Below, piece after piece: positions 35,093 to 46,049 of a stretch of DNA of 64,000 nt. Both the position numbers and the translations under genes were made by a program. Origin of the DNA: Morinoia aosen (lineage: Eukaryota > Arthropoda > Malacostraca > Amphipoda > Talitridae); NCBI GenBank assembly GCA_030386875.1, contig CM059576.1, positions 61,379,581 to 61,443,580 on the forward strand, in the 5' to 3' direction. Numbering within the stretch: the first letter of the stretch is position 1; every line of letters begins with the position of its first letter. The notes beneath the pieces were generated by a model. The model made no database searches. It was not told the origin of the DNA and saw only the letters and a program-made list of their open reading frames with translations.

Positions 35093-36617
35093 GGGGATCA
35101 TTCGGAGCCCATGCCAGATCCTGTCGATTCCATGGTCATTTTGCATGTTTTTTGTTGGAAAAGGACCCTTAGTTGGTGGACTATTCGTTCCTAAAATTTT
35201 CCTCCCGGGGGGGGTGAGGGGACCAAAATCTTTCAATTTTTCCAGATTTCGACCCCACATAAAAAGAGAACAAATGGGAAATGAAAAAAAGCTAAATTTG
35301 AGTTTGTTAGAAATGTGTCAGGGATTCTAAAACTGTATTTGTTTTTGTTCTAGCATCAAAACTGAAGCAGGAGTTCCATTTTGAAATATCAATATCAATG
35401 AAACGCACCCAAAATTTTTAATTTTTTCCTGATTTTGACCCCATATATATAAAGAACAAATGTGAAATGGAAAAAAACGACTTTGAGTGTGTTAGAAATG
35501 TTCCAAGGATTCTAAAACTGTCTTTGCTTTTGTTCTAGCATCAACACTGAAGGAGGAGTCCCATTTTGAAATATCAATATTAGTGAAATATCAATACCTA
35601 TAAAACCAATATGTCAAATTTTTGAAAATCTAAGGCCTGAATCAAAAAAATGAATTGAATCAATTGTGTTTCTTCTCAAATGTAACATATCATAGTCAAA
35701 TTTCATAAGAATCAGACTGAAAATAAAAGAATTCATTTTGTTGATAATTTTTTTTTTTTCAAATCACAATTCACAGTTTGAATGTAAAGTTATGTATGGA
35801 AATTATCGAAATAAAAATTAAAACTGCATTAAATTACATCAATTGTTCATTATATTACACTTCAACAAAAAATTCTGTCTTTTGCTTATAGCTTAACACT
35901 TCTAACTTTCAACATTCATCCTGGGACTAGTTCTCGAGTTTTGATGCTAGAACAAATCCAAAGACAGTTTTAGAATTCTTGTAACATTTCTAACAAACTC
36001 AAATTCAGCTTTGTTTCAAATTCGAATTCTTTGAAGAAATATATAGCTCTAAACTCAAAAAATTGTTGCAGATTTTTGAAATTTCAAAAATTTTCTAACT
36101 TCTAACTAAAATTTTCTAATCACTTCTAACTTTCAACATTCATCCTGGGACTAGTTCTCGAGTTTTGATGCTAGAACAAATCCAAAGACCGTTTTAGAAT
36201 TCTTGTAACATTTCTAACAAACTCAAATTCAGCTTTGCTTCAAATTCGAATTCTTTGAAGAAATATATAGCTCTAAACTCAAAAAATTTTTGCAGATTTT
36301 TGAAATTTCAAAATTTTTTGAAAAAATAGAAATAATTTGAATATGAAAAAAGCCGAATTTGAGTTTGTTAGAAATGTTCCAAGGGTTCTAAAACTGTCTT
36401 TGTTTTTGTTCTAGCATCAAAACTGAAGGAGGAGTTCCAATCTGAATTATTAAAAAAAGGAACAACAAACACATTTTGCGTCAAAAAAATTGAAATAAAA
36501 TAAGGCCTAAATCGAAAAAATGACATGAGTAAAAAAGGTTTACTTTCACATTAGACATATACTGGTCAATTTTCTAACGAATCGGACGAAAAAATTTCTC
36601 CAACCCGAACGATCCCC
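35093..36617. mobile_element. TTAA-flanked palindromic element, copy 2
   Basis: Ends GGGGATCATTCGG and, mirrored, GGGGATCGTTCGGG. TTAA lies to the right at 36618-36621 and TTTA (one change) to the left at 35089-35092. Five copies of the CTGTCTTTG(G)TTTTGTTCTA block lie in both orientations (about 35325, 35520, 35950, 36180, 36395). Two of them sit in a 230-bp direct duplication (35900-36130 and 36125-36330). Same family as copies 1 and 3. Confidence 0.78.
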
Positions 36618-36621
36618 TTAA

Positions 36622-37057
36622 ATAAATAAATTGTTCAAAAAATAAACAGATCTCCCATTACTCCAAAAATACACAAAAAAATTTATGAAAGAAATTGTTT
36701 TGGAAATGTTTATAATAAACATTAGGAAATTCAAGTATTTTCAGAAACATTGATTTGTATTAGAATTGAAGTGAGGATTTCAAAAGTGAACCACCTAAAA
36801 CTCCTTACATTTCCCTTGTTCATTGTTGCGAATAGAACATTTCTCTGTTTAAAGAGCTAGTGAATGAATGAGTTCCTCATACAGTTTTGAGAAACAAAAA
36901 TATCAGGAGCAGTTCCAGTTTTTAATTTCAAATTTTTGACATGTATTGTATTTGTATTCTTGTTTAATTTAGGGACTTCATCATACCGAGACAGTGTTAA
37001 TTTCATTTAACTATGTGCTGTTTTTTCACAGATGTACAACCTGCGCAAGTGCATCAG
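36622..37057 (+). other. End of the 26-kb intron
   Basis: Ends in a pyrimidine-rich run (ctgttttttcacag at 37018-37031). An AG at 37056-37057 gives the phase that continues exon 1. Confidence 0.5.
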
Positions 37058-38046
37058 ACCTCAACAATGTAGCTCAACCGTCTACAAGTGGGATTGGTTC
37101 AATGTTGGATTCAAGCTCGGTGATGACGTCCTCACCTAGCCCCATGAACCCGAATTTTGCTCACGAATTTGCAATTCCATGGGAGAAGATGTCCCGTAGG
37201 GATATAATCAATGTGGTTGAAAATAAAGCCCGACCTACGCCAAGGGCAAAGCGTGAGATGGACGCGTCGTTATAGATGCCGTTATGATGACAACTCGTAG
37301 GCCTGACAAGAAGGCTCTGATATAATAGCTAGGAAGATTGTGGCTAAGTATCCACAATCGTTCCAGGATATAATTGAGGGAACTCTTGTTGGCTCTGGCC
37401 ATGAGTTACTTTGCAAGCAACTTGCAAATCGCTCCGAACAGCTTAACAGAAAAGTTAATCCTTCTTCTATTAAAAGTGGCGTGGCTATAGATATATATCC
37501 ATTACTGAAGAAGATAATGCAAAACAATCAAAGAAGGTTCGTTACGATGATTATGGTTGCATAAGTTTCAATCCCAACATTCCCGTTGGAGACACAAAAG
37601 AAGCTCAACAAGCTATCGCGTCAACTTATAAGGAGATATTCCTCTAGGGCACAGATGGCCATTACGGGCAGCTGATGCAAAAATCATATTATCTTCTGCT
37701 GCAAGATATTTTGTCTGGAGTAAATATTGTAGCTCCGAAAAAAACTGGCCGTACTTCTTTGAATCGAGTGGTTTGTTTATCCATTTTGAAGAATTAACAG
37801 GAGTTAACATAAGAGATCAAGTGCAGGCGACACACCAAAGCAGAGCACAAAGAATTTTATGGTGGATGGATAGGCAAGTGAAATCTCGTGACATTATCCA
37901 AGTCAATATGGATAATAAAAATGCAAAACTGAACTCAGGCAACACGCTGTCTGAATTGGAGCAGCTATTTTGGGTGCCATGGCCTATTTCAAGGAAAAAC
38001 AAGATGTTTTGTTCAAAGTGTTCAAGGAGGGTACTGCGCATGTTCT
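37058..38046 (+). pseudogene. SAM-type gene, large middle exon (frameshifted)
   Basis: In successive frames: DLNNVAQPSTSGIGSMLDS, FAIPWEKMSRRDIINVV and KARPTPRAKREM; then KIVAKYPQSFQDIIEGTLVG, QLANRSEQLNRKVNP; then DDYGCISFNPNIPVGDTKEA; then GLFIHFEELTGVNIRDQ and AYFKEKQDVLFKVFKEGTA. Order and content match the central region of SAMD3-like predictions, a domain of unknown function. At least four frameshifts are needed to read through. The donor at its 3' end could not be fixed. Confidence 0.65.
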
Positions 38047-38127
38047 AATGTTCATTTTTTATAAATTTCATCCATTCAAACTTCCCTCAGGGAGATAAAC
38101 TATTGTATCTATGGGAATTACCCATCC

Positions 38128-38400
38128 CAGGGGGAAAATGTGAGTGCCCAAGCTTAGAGTTAGGTAGACCTTTTTTTGTTAAATAAAATGTTTTTGCTAT
38201 GTAAGGACCACCTTTTTAGGTTCACTGCTATCCTGTTTTTCAGCACCTACTACTTTCTTCAACTTTCATCGTGTTTCATGAACATCTTTCTCAACTTACT
38301 GTTTCTATACCCCTTTTGCATAGATTCCGCATTCCCTTATCTCCATGCTAAATGGTACCTTCCTCTGTGTGATACTTTTTTTAAGGAGGCTTAGACTAAC
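38128..38400 (+). repeat. Dispersed repeat, copy 1 (about 273 bp)
   Basis: Shares with 41000-41284 the words GAGAGTTAGGTAG/TTAGAGTTAGGTAG, AGGACCACCTTTTT, GGTTCACTGCT and TCCCTTATCTCCAT, in the same order and orientation. Neither coding nor obviously an LTR. Probably a SINE or a duplicated intron piece. Confidence 0.75.
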
Positions 38401-38802
38401 ATACGAGTATAGCTAATCTATCATATCCATTCAAACTTCATTCAAATCCATAGAAGCTTATGATATCAGAACTCTCCTATATCATTTCATGTATATATTT
38501 CTTCATTATTTCCAGTGCTTTCATTATTTTCCAATTTTTTCCCTAAACATAAGTGCCAAAATTCAACATAGTAGAGCTGTTGCTGCTCAAAATTATCCTG
38601 GAGTGTTATGACATTTTATGTGCTGGATATGATGGAAAATTTCGTGTTCAAAGAAATATTTTTCACGACGGGATTCCCACAAGTTAAGTTTCTTCTACTC
38701 TTAGTTTTAAGCCCAAAAATATTGAAACAACCCTTGCGGAGACCTTCTACTGAAAAATTTACACCACTGTAAAAAATGTGCTGATCATTATTTTTATTGC
38801 AG

Positions 38803-38869
38803 GATAAGAAGTCCGTGCAGGAGATCGAGGATTCTGAACTTCATCTGCACCCTTACATTGTAATAAATG
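38803..38869 (+). pseudogene. SAM-type gene small exon
   Basis: Acceptor tttttattgcag before, donor gtaagt after, open frame DKKSVQEIEDSELHLHPYIV between. Ends in phase 1 and joins 39566 in frame. Confidence 0.7.
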
Positions 38870-39565
38870 GTAAGTAACACAACATAACTGCCTCATGTAG
38901 GAGAGTAAATTTTAACCATTGCCACTAAATTGTACCCTCGTGAGGTATCTTGACACTTAGTTAATTCCACCATTTCTTCAGATAACCTCCAAAAGCTGTT
39001 ATGAAGTATTTCAAAAAAATACTTTGAGGCCAACCTGGACGGCGTGTTATCAATACAGTCAATCGTGAATGAATTCCATGCCACGCTTCTATTGATATTT
39101 TTCGTCTGGTGGCATTTTATGAAAACATTATAACAATTTTTATAAATCTTGGAAACTTTTTCAAAAACCTTCAGTAGAATGATCATCTTGTATAAATTTT
39201 CATTTCAATACATACGTTATAGAATGAAAATACGGCTTACATATTTCCGAGTCAAGAGTCTTCAAAGAAGGCAAAAAAGTCTCAAGAGATGATATTTCAT
39301 GATATGTGGCCAAGCATTTTGAACCAACTAGCAGGAAAAATGACATTTTCTTCCATGGCTAGCTTAATTAATGATTTTGAGAATGAGAATGGATTCAAGA
39401 TCCAAAATGCAAGCTTTGTATGAGTTTTATTCACGAATATAAGAATGTATTGTAATCGATATTTTGGTCACAGATTTTTTTAATCTTTAGTAGGAGTGAA
39501 ACACAGAGTTTTTTCGCACCAACTTAGGACCACATCAGGTTTGTTGATGAGCGTTTGTGTTGCAG

Positions 39566-39737
39566 GTGCAGAGTCTACTCTGACCGCCAGTTTGCTTATG
39601 CTTGCATTGGATGGGACTGTCGTGATGGAAAACTTGATGACATTCACAACTGGACTCTCTGCACTGCTTGCAACATATTACTGCTTCAACTACAAGTACC
39701 CTCCCGAAGCAGCTGCAACGCTGGAATTCATTCAGAG
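39566..39737 (+). pseudogene. SAM-type gene penultimate exon
   Basis: Acceptor gtttgtgttgcag. The open frame includes LDGTVVMENLMTFTTGLSAL and CFNYKYPPEAAATLEFIQR, the best conserved C-terminal block of the family. The donor AG/GTATTT at 39738 leaves two bases that combine with A at 41362 to give Arg. Confidence 0.75.
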
Positions 39738-39756
39738 GTATTTGCAAATGGTCTAA

Positions 39757-39817
39757 AATTCTTAGTAAGCTTCAAAGACTTCTTAGTAAGCTTCAAAGAC
39801 TTCTTAGTAAAGCTCTT
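39757..39817 (+). repeat. Short tandem repeat, unit 21 bp, about 3 copies
   Basis: CTTAGTAAGCTTCAAAGACTT repeated in the intron just after the donor. Confidence 0.85.
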
Positions 39818-40608
39818 AATTTCAATCCAGTCAAGTTAAACTTAGTCAATAAATTCATCAACTTCTTCGCTGCTCGAAGTTTTTTCCTCTTTTTGATGGC
39901 CAACGAGCAATTACAGTAGAAATTTAAAAAGCCACCTCTCCGGTATGATATAAATTTAATTTTAATGTAGTGTTGATGTTAAGAACTTGAATGCCGCAAA
40001 CTGTTCATAGAGATATTTATATATTTACTCCCTATTTTATCGAGAGTTCATTTATTTATATATATACTGATATCGTGTTACAGTCAAATGCCTTGGTTCT
40101 GACTTATCAGCGGTTGCTTGTAATTCTTTGGTATATATCACTGTGTATTCTTGGAATTTATTTATGTGATGCAAATACTTAATAAACGTATTTTCTAACT
40201 TGGCTTTTAGCACTCATCGATCCACACGCGTTATCCTGAGTACGTTTTGGGATTAGAATATTATTGAATTTTGTATTCTTTGATACATCGTCCTGTTTAA
40301 TAAGAATTTTTATGTCGATGAAATGAGTTCTCGAAATGAAACTGAATTTACTGTGTGCTCTTGGGTTGAACTTTACGCTTCTGCAATGAGACACTCAATT
40401 TACTTGAGCTTTTCTCATGTAGGTTGTGCTGCGAGCATGAGCAAAAGAAAAGAATGTTAGTTGCATCGGCTACTAAATCGTGTTTGCTGTATTATCCTAG
40501 GTGTATGTATTTTATGAAGCAGAGTTGATTGCAAAACGACTCTGGTTCTATTTTTTATTGTTACATTCTCTAATTTTTTTAACTGAATATTATTATTATT
40601 AGTTTATT

Positions 40609-40640
40609 TTGGTGGGGGGGGGGCGGGGAGGGGGGGGGTT
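40609..40640 (+). other. G-rich tract with possible quadruplex
   Basis: Runs of 10, 4 and 9 or more G separated by single bases (GGTGGGGGGG, GGGCGGGGAGGGGG). Able in principle to form a G-quadruplex. Intronic. Confidence 0.6.
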
Positions 40641-40999
40641 ATGCGATCTTAAGGGTAAAAATCGTTTTCAGCGCGCAAACGACGATATGATGGACATGCG
40701 TAAGAATTATTTGTATTCAAGATACAGGAAGGCAATTTTTGTCGTGAAATTACTATCACACAATTTTTCTCATTGCGGTTCCATTGGAAAAAATTTATTA
40801 CCCTCTTTTGTCCAGAATACGAATGATTCATGTTCATGTCTTAAAGATCGTATGCCTTGCGAGTTTTAAAACGAATTTTACTGAGGAAAATTAAACTCAG
40901 CGCTGAAAACGTTAGGTCTACTTATAAATTTAAAAATCTTTGTCTCCACTTATTTAACTAGTTCTAATCATTGTATCAATAGGAATCAGCACTCCCAGG

Positions 41000-41284
41000 A
41001 GAAAATGTCTGGGGGTTCGACCTGAGAGTTAGGTAGGTCTTTTTTGTTGAAATGAAATGTTTTTTGTTATGTCAAGGACCACCTTTTTCGGTTCACTGCT
41101 GTCCTGTCTTTCAGCATCTAATATGTTCTTCTTCAACTCTGATCTTATTTCTTAAATTTCTTTCGCACCTTACTGTTTCTATGCCCTTTCTGTATAGATT
41201 CTACATTCCCTTATCTCCATACTAAATACTGCTTTCCTCTCATTAGCACGTTTTTTTCGGTTAGGGAGGCTTAAACTGTCATCT
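41000..41284 (+). repeat. Dispersed repeat, copy 2 (about 285 bp)
   Basis: Direct-orientation relative of 38128-38400, in the last intron of the SAM-type gene. It begins near GGGGGTTCGACCTG, which resembles a pol III B box (GGTTCRANYCC) only loosely. Confidence 0.72.
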
Positions 41285-41361
41285 AATCTAATGTGATTGC
41301 TTAGAGGGAGAAAGAAAGGAATGAATCTTAGAAAAAAAGTACTTATAATTTTTCATTACAG

Positions 41362-41494
41362 ATGCTTCGTGCGGCTAAATCCTGGAAGCGGTACCAAGAT
41401 GGCCGTGGAGAAAAATAGAAAATGGTGTGCAATGAACCCGAAGGTGCTCTCGTTCATCAATTGTCCCCCAGATTTTGAATGGACCGAGATGTGA
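41362..41494 (+). pseudogene. SAM-type gene terminal exon
   Basis: Acceptor tttcattacag. The frame encodes CFVRLNPGSGTKMAVEKNRK, NPKVLSF and ends FEWTEM then TGA. The NP..GTK and final FEW motifs close the family proteins. Phase 2 joining with 39737 restores an Arg codon. Confidence 0.75.
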
Positions 41495-43440
41495 ACGTTG
41501 TAAGTAAGCATCTGATGGCCCTCCCAATCGACTCTCATGGTAGTCGAGTTGAGTTCTTTCCAAGAACCCCGGAAGATCTTCAATTTTTTTCACCTACCAA
41601 CATTTACTGTTTGCTTCTTTCATATTTTTGTTTAGTAACATTTACAGTAGTTTCTCGTGTTTATGTGCAAGATCTGTTACATAAATATATTTCCATTGAT
41701 ATGCAGTCTTTGCTGGAAACTCTTGTACTAGTATTTCTCCACTTGCAACACTCGCTTCGTAAATTGACTATTCATTGCCTATCTTTATTTCTTTGCAGTG
41801 CGACGAATCGTGTTTATTATAATGCTGCTTATTTATAGTGGATTCGATGGTTACACTGTTTGGCCTGTTGAATTAGGTAATGAGGTCGTTTTTCTCAGGG
41901 ATTTAAGATTTTCAATGTTCGTCACGATATGCGTGTTGTGGAAGCCTTGATGTAATTATTATAGTTTTAGAAACTTTCTTTTGTTAGTGCCTCAATTTAT
42001 ATATTTTTTATTATTTCCATTGTTTTGTTAGACATAACAGAACCCTTAACTGTTAGACATAACACTAAGTCTTGATTCCTTTATGATTTATAATCGTGTT
42101 TTGCCATAACCTATGCAGAAACGTATTCTGAACATACGTACTTCATATATTGCATGTATATTATATAAAATGAAAATGTTCTGAATAAATATGGGGATGA
42201 TTTATAGTAGGTAATTTCATAAAATTATGTAGAAGGAACAAAATGTTGAATAAAGAATTAGATTGTTATTCCCAATAATGTTTTTGAAGTTGGTATGATT
42301 TCTTATTAAAAAAGTGGATTTTAGAATGTGAAAATTCGACTCTAAATGTGTTCTATTTTGAGCATTATTGTTTCTGTGAAATACACTTTGCGAGCTGGAA
42401 CTTTCACTCGGTTTTTATTGGGAGGATCTTGGAGGACTGTGAACGTCAGCGAAGGAGAAAGTGTGAATGCTTTCAGCTCGTAATTCATGCTCGGTCTCCT
42501 GATCTGATTATGATATCTAGTGAAGCATTTGAGAATTTGATTATTTTATTGGCAATAATACGTATTAAATTAATTAGTTTAGGTGAAAAAAAAATATCTA
42601 AACCTGAGAAATATTCAACTTGGAATTATTTAATTTCTGTAGCCTTGTGTGATGCAGAAGAACTTCCACTTTGTTCTCGATATTATAGTTCAGATCAATC
42701 CTACTAATTTTATTGTACTTTCATGACAAATAAACAGACATAACTGTAAGAATTACGATGATGCTGATTCGAAATCCATTGACGTAAACGCTCGAGTTAT
42801 GATTTGATTTATTTAAGAATGTGTTTTTAACAAGCAAGGATTTTTGAAGTGTCAATTGAAGGAAAGAGAAACAAGGGATGTTTCTGATTTATTTTGTTAT
42901 GACCAGTTTTAAAATTCGTTCATTGAACTTGTCGTTACTTTGAGACTAGAATGACATGACTTCTTGTATAATAATAAACATTGAATCGAATTTAAATAGT
43001 TACCATTCGTTCGTACCTTTTTTCGTAGAGAATATGGTTTCCTTTAGGAAGCCAATAATAACCGTTGCAATAATAAATCGCCATTGTTCCAGTCATTGAC
43101 CTTTCGTTCTGAGTTTTTCGAGTATTTAGGTAAGTAACGCCGAACGTATTCACAAATAGTTGACTTCAAGCCAATGTGAACTGCTGGGCATGACCAGCGG
43201 AAACAACTTGCTTCTGCAGGTGACGCAAGTTCCGTTTTAAAGTTTCATGAAGTAAGATGTTATTTGAAGTACTAGGGTTGACCAATGGAAGCCGTTATAA
43301 CATTCTTTTGCTTTAGGTAAACTATTCTTTCACACAAATTTCAACAGTTTTCTACGATATATGCTCATCGTATTTCAAAGTTCCGAAGAGTGATTGTTTT
43401 TATGTCAATTGTGGAATTTCATCATTTTCGTCACGATTAC
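41495..43440. other. 3' flank of the SAM-type gene inside the CACTA-like element
   Basis: Nearly 2 kb of AT-rich DNA with only short unrecognised frames (119 codons at 41479-41838 and 42348-42707). The 3' untranslated region should lie here; several AATAAA occur (for example near 42183 and 42250). Confidence 0.45.
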
Positions 43441-43765
43441 TAGCATTTTACACGGTTATTCGGCCAATAATAAAAAAATACATACGTTTTACCACCGTTT
43501 TTCACGGCAAATCAGAAGAAAATGCTGGTTCCTACCGTTTTGAATACCCAGGTTTAACAGCTATTTCACAGCAATTTCGTATAAATTATAGTTTTTTACC
43601 GGTTTTAATTTCCTGGTATTACCGTTTAAAGCACGGAAAATTCTTAGAAATCATGTTTTTTTACCGTTTTTTACCCCTAGGGTTTACCGTTTTTTCACGG
43701 TTTTTTGTTGGCAGCGGAGTTGCCAGATATTTTACCGTGAAATCACGGTGAAATTTTTTACAGTG
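43441..43765. repeat. Right subterminal/terminal repeat of the CACTA-like element
   Basis: At least ten ACCGT/CACGG motifs in both orientations (for example TACCACCGTTTTTCACGG, TTTACCGTTTTTTCACGG, TACCGTGAAATCACGGTG), ending TTTTTTACAGTG. This mirrors 5427-5560. Confidence 0.75.
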
Positions 43766-44309
43766 TACCTAAAAATTCTAGAGCATAACAAAAACTTTGA
43801 ATTTAACCTATTATCAACCTCCATAACCGCTATCAAGTTGTGCAAATGTTTTTAAGCTTCTCAACTTGATGAAATAAAATGAGTGAGCGAAGAACACTCG
43901 TTAAGAGTAAAAAAATTTCTCTATCCCCTTATATACCTGTCATCTCTTTTCCCCAACACCAGAGAGCTGCGTCCTGGTGAAAATACCTCTGGTAACAAAC
44001 TAGAATCGAATCAGGGTATTTTTGTCCGAAGTATGCAGACCAACGCTGCATCACGGAAAAATGAATTTTCAGCATTGTGCAGTTCTCAAACATAGCCATT
44101 TGGATGTTGAATCTGAATATACATAAAGATATTTCTCAAATTTCAAACAATATTCACTCAGGATTATTGGAGAATTATTATTCATGGAGATTATTGGAGA
44201 TTATTTCACTCAACTCAGGATTTAAAGGAATCTTTATTATAGCAAAAAATGTTTCATTTGTGTAGGGCTCTGTTTTTTTAACTATATGAGCTGTTTTAAC
44301 TATTTTTAT
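43766..44309. other. Flank between elements
   Basis: Begins with TA, the possible target duplication of the large element. Nothing else recognised. Confidence 0.45.
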
Positions 44310-45402
44310 GGGGGTCAACTCATTGATTTGTAATTATGATCCGATTGGTCTGATATTTTGCCAGTACGTGTATTTGTTGAACAAAAATATTTACTCGTAA
44401 CTTTTTTTCGATTTAGGCCTTAGTTTTTGAAAAAAAAATGGAAAATATCAGTTTTTAGTTCATTTCTGGGGATTTTCAAATGAATAGAGGTCTGTGAGTT
44501 TTCATGCTAGGAAGAAACAAAAACAGTTTTGAAATCACTTTCACATTTCAAACCAACTAAAGCTCGTGCATTTTTCAATTTTTATATCGTTTCCTTTGTA
44601 TATGCGATATTTCGATCACTAACTAAAATAAAATAAAATTTTGGCTATGAATTGTGATAAAAAAATTAATGAACAAATTTGTGAATCGAAGAGCTTCAAT
44701 TTGTGAGAAATGTTTCAAGGATTCTAAACTGAATTTATTTTTTCCCCTAGCACAAAAACTGACTGACTTCTATTCATTTGAACGTTACAAATGAGGGGTT
44801 TTCAGAACAAGCCAAAAACAAAATGTTTCGTTGTAGTGTAATATAATTAAAAATAATTGTAATTGAATGCTGTTTGACGTATTTCCATTATCTTCATGCA
44901 TAATTTCATTTTTACACACTGAATTGTAAATAACAAAAAACCATAATGAACAAAATAATTTCATTTATTGAAGAATGCTGAATTATTTATTTGTGGTCTG
45001 ATTTTTCTAAAATTTGAACATTATACGTTATTTTTGAAAAGAAACACATTTTGTTCTATTCATTTTTCCGTTTAGGCCTTAGTGTTTGGGAGAAACTGGA
45101 AATATTAGTTTTTCAGTTCATTTTTGGGGTATTTCAAATGAATAGAAGGCAATGAGTTATTATGCTACAACAAAACCAAAGACAGTTTTGGAATCCCTGA
45201 AACATTGTTAACAAACTAAAAACGCCAGATTTTTCATTTTCCCTTCTGCTTTCTCTCTAGATGGGGTCACAATTCATGATTTTCGATCCCTTACACCCTC
45301 CTATGTGGGATCTAATGCTCGTAGCCCCCATAAAATCACCTAAGGATAAATTTTCAACAGAAAAATTTCCCCATTGGGACGACAGGGCCTCGGATGACCC
45401 CC
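44310..45402. mobile_element. TTAA-type palindromic element, copy 3
   Basis: Left end GGGGGTCA, right end mirrored GGGGGTCATCCG followed by TTAA (45403-45406). Contains the family words TTCGATTTAGGCCTTAG and GACAGTTTTGGAATCC in both orientations, and a right subterminal block (TAGCCCCCATAAAATCACCT) related to copy 1. More diverged than copies 1 and 2. Confidence 0.68.
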
Positions 45403-45406
45403 TTAA

Positions 45407-46049
45407 GTTGTAATTCTAATTCATCAATTATAGACGTTTTGTAAATAAAATGATTGATATAATTGACTTAACTTATTATTAAACAGTTTTTTTTGTACAT
45501 GCATTAAATTCGACGAATGACCGGTCGAACTATGGGATATATTCATAATGATTAACTATCCTAAGCGCCGTTTTTCTGTATTAAGTTGTTCAGATAGATT
45601 AATGCCTGTAGTGAAGATGTCTGAACGAGCACAGAACAGCATTACGTTTCATTCATTTATTTTATTTGTAGTTGTGTTCGAATAATACATATCCAAACCC
45701 TGATACGGCCATACCCATTGCACTGGTCTGTCCATCAATTTACGACCTTTTTAGTTAAAAATGCGTAATATCCAATTCTTTTCAATGCATTTTATGCATC
45801 AACTTTTTTAAAACAGGTGTTTTTTCTTTTTTTTCCAATGCGCGTATTAGCCTTGCCGTCTCAAGCCTACTTAATTGAGTGGTGAATTTTCAGGACAGTT
45901 CTTCAATGTAGCTATTCTCGAGAATGTGCATATTCTAAGCACTTAGCTTCGAGAATCAATGCAAGTACAACTATGAATCTTGACCACATCGAAAATCTAT
46001 TTATTACCCTAACGAAAAATTGTAAACGGATTATGCCTGGAACTGTGTA
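45407..46049. other. Non-coding flank
   Basis: No support for a gene. A minus-strand 60-codon frame at 46009-46191 overlaps the retrotransposon's endonuclease and is discounted. Confidence 0.45.

Larger units (their letters stand above)
9408..41494 (+). pseudogene. Spliced SAM-domain (SAMD3-like) gene, disrupted
   Basis: Starts at the ATG at 9408 (gaaaATGcc), three bases past the end of the transposase-like region. Exon 1 encodes a SAM-like helical segment (GILQVLTEAGVET ... LSLVEEDDLRSILRPIQIRKL) and ends at a GTAAGT donor at 10834. Later exons at 37058-38046, 38803-38869, 39566-39737 and 41362-41494 encode blocks that recur in 'sterile alpha motif domain-containing protein 3-like' predictions. 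Examples are KIVAKYPQSFQDII, the WPYFFESSGLFIHFEELTG block, CFNYKYPPEAAATLEFIQR and INP-like RLNPGSGTK ... FEW. Donor and acceptor phases agree for exon 1 to 37058 (phase 1), 38869 to 39566 (phase 1) and 39737 to 41362 (phase 2). The exon at 37-38 kb has several frameshifts and exon 1 is split by a Harbinger, so it looks dead. Molecular role unknown. By position it could be the accessory gene of the CACTA-like element. Confidence 0.65.
5427..43765 (+). mobile_element. Candidate giant CACTA/CMC-like DNA transposon
   Basis: The left end reads CACTGTAAAAAATACCCC and the right end, on the other strand, reads CACTGTAAAAAATTTCACC, so the first 13 bases are identical. Both ends are bordered outside by TA. 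Both subterminal zones contain repeated ACCGT/ACGGT/CACGG motifs in both orientations, as in known CACTA elements where the transposase complex binds. Between them lie a zinc-finger/transposase gene and a spliced SAM-type gene on the same strand. CACTA (EnSpm) elements typically start CACT(A/G), carry tens of bases of terminal repeat and 2-3 bp target duplications. Subtracting clear later insertions (two Gypsy, two TTAA-type elements, the Penelope pair, a Harbinger) leaves roughly 15 kb. The pairing of these two ends is inference: each could instead belong to separate non-autonomous copies. Confidence 0.55.

Noticed and set aside
39226-39412. Open stretch with ENTAYIFPSQESSKKAKKSQ as another exon of the SAM-type gene
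   Set aside because: It has an AG before it and a GT after it, but its phase does not fit either neighbour, and skipping it joins 38869 to 39566 perfectly. No family similarity recognised.
42348-42707. 119-codon plus-strand frame inside the CACTA-like element
   Set aside because: Could be a third small gene, but composition is AT-driven, there is no domain, and neighbouring frames are equally open in places.
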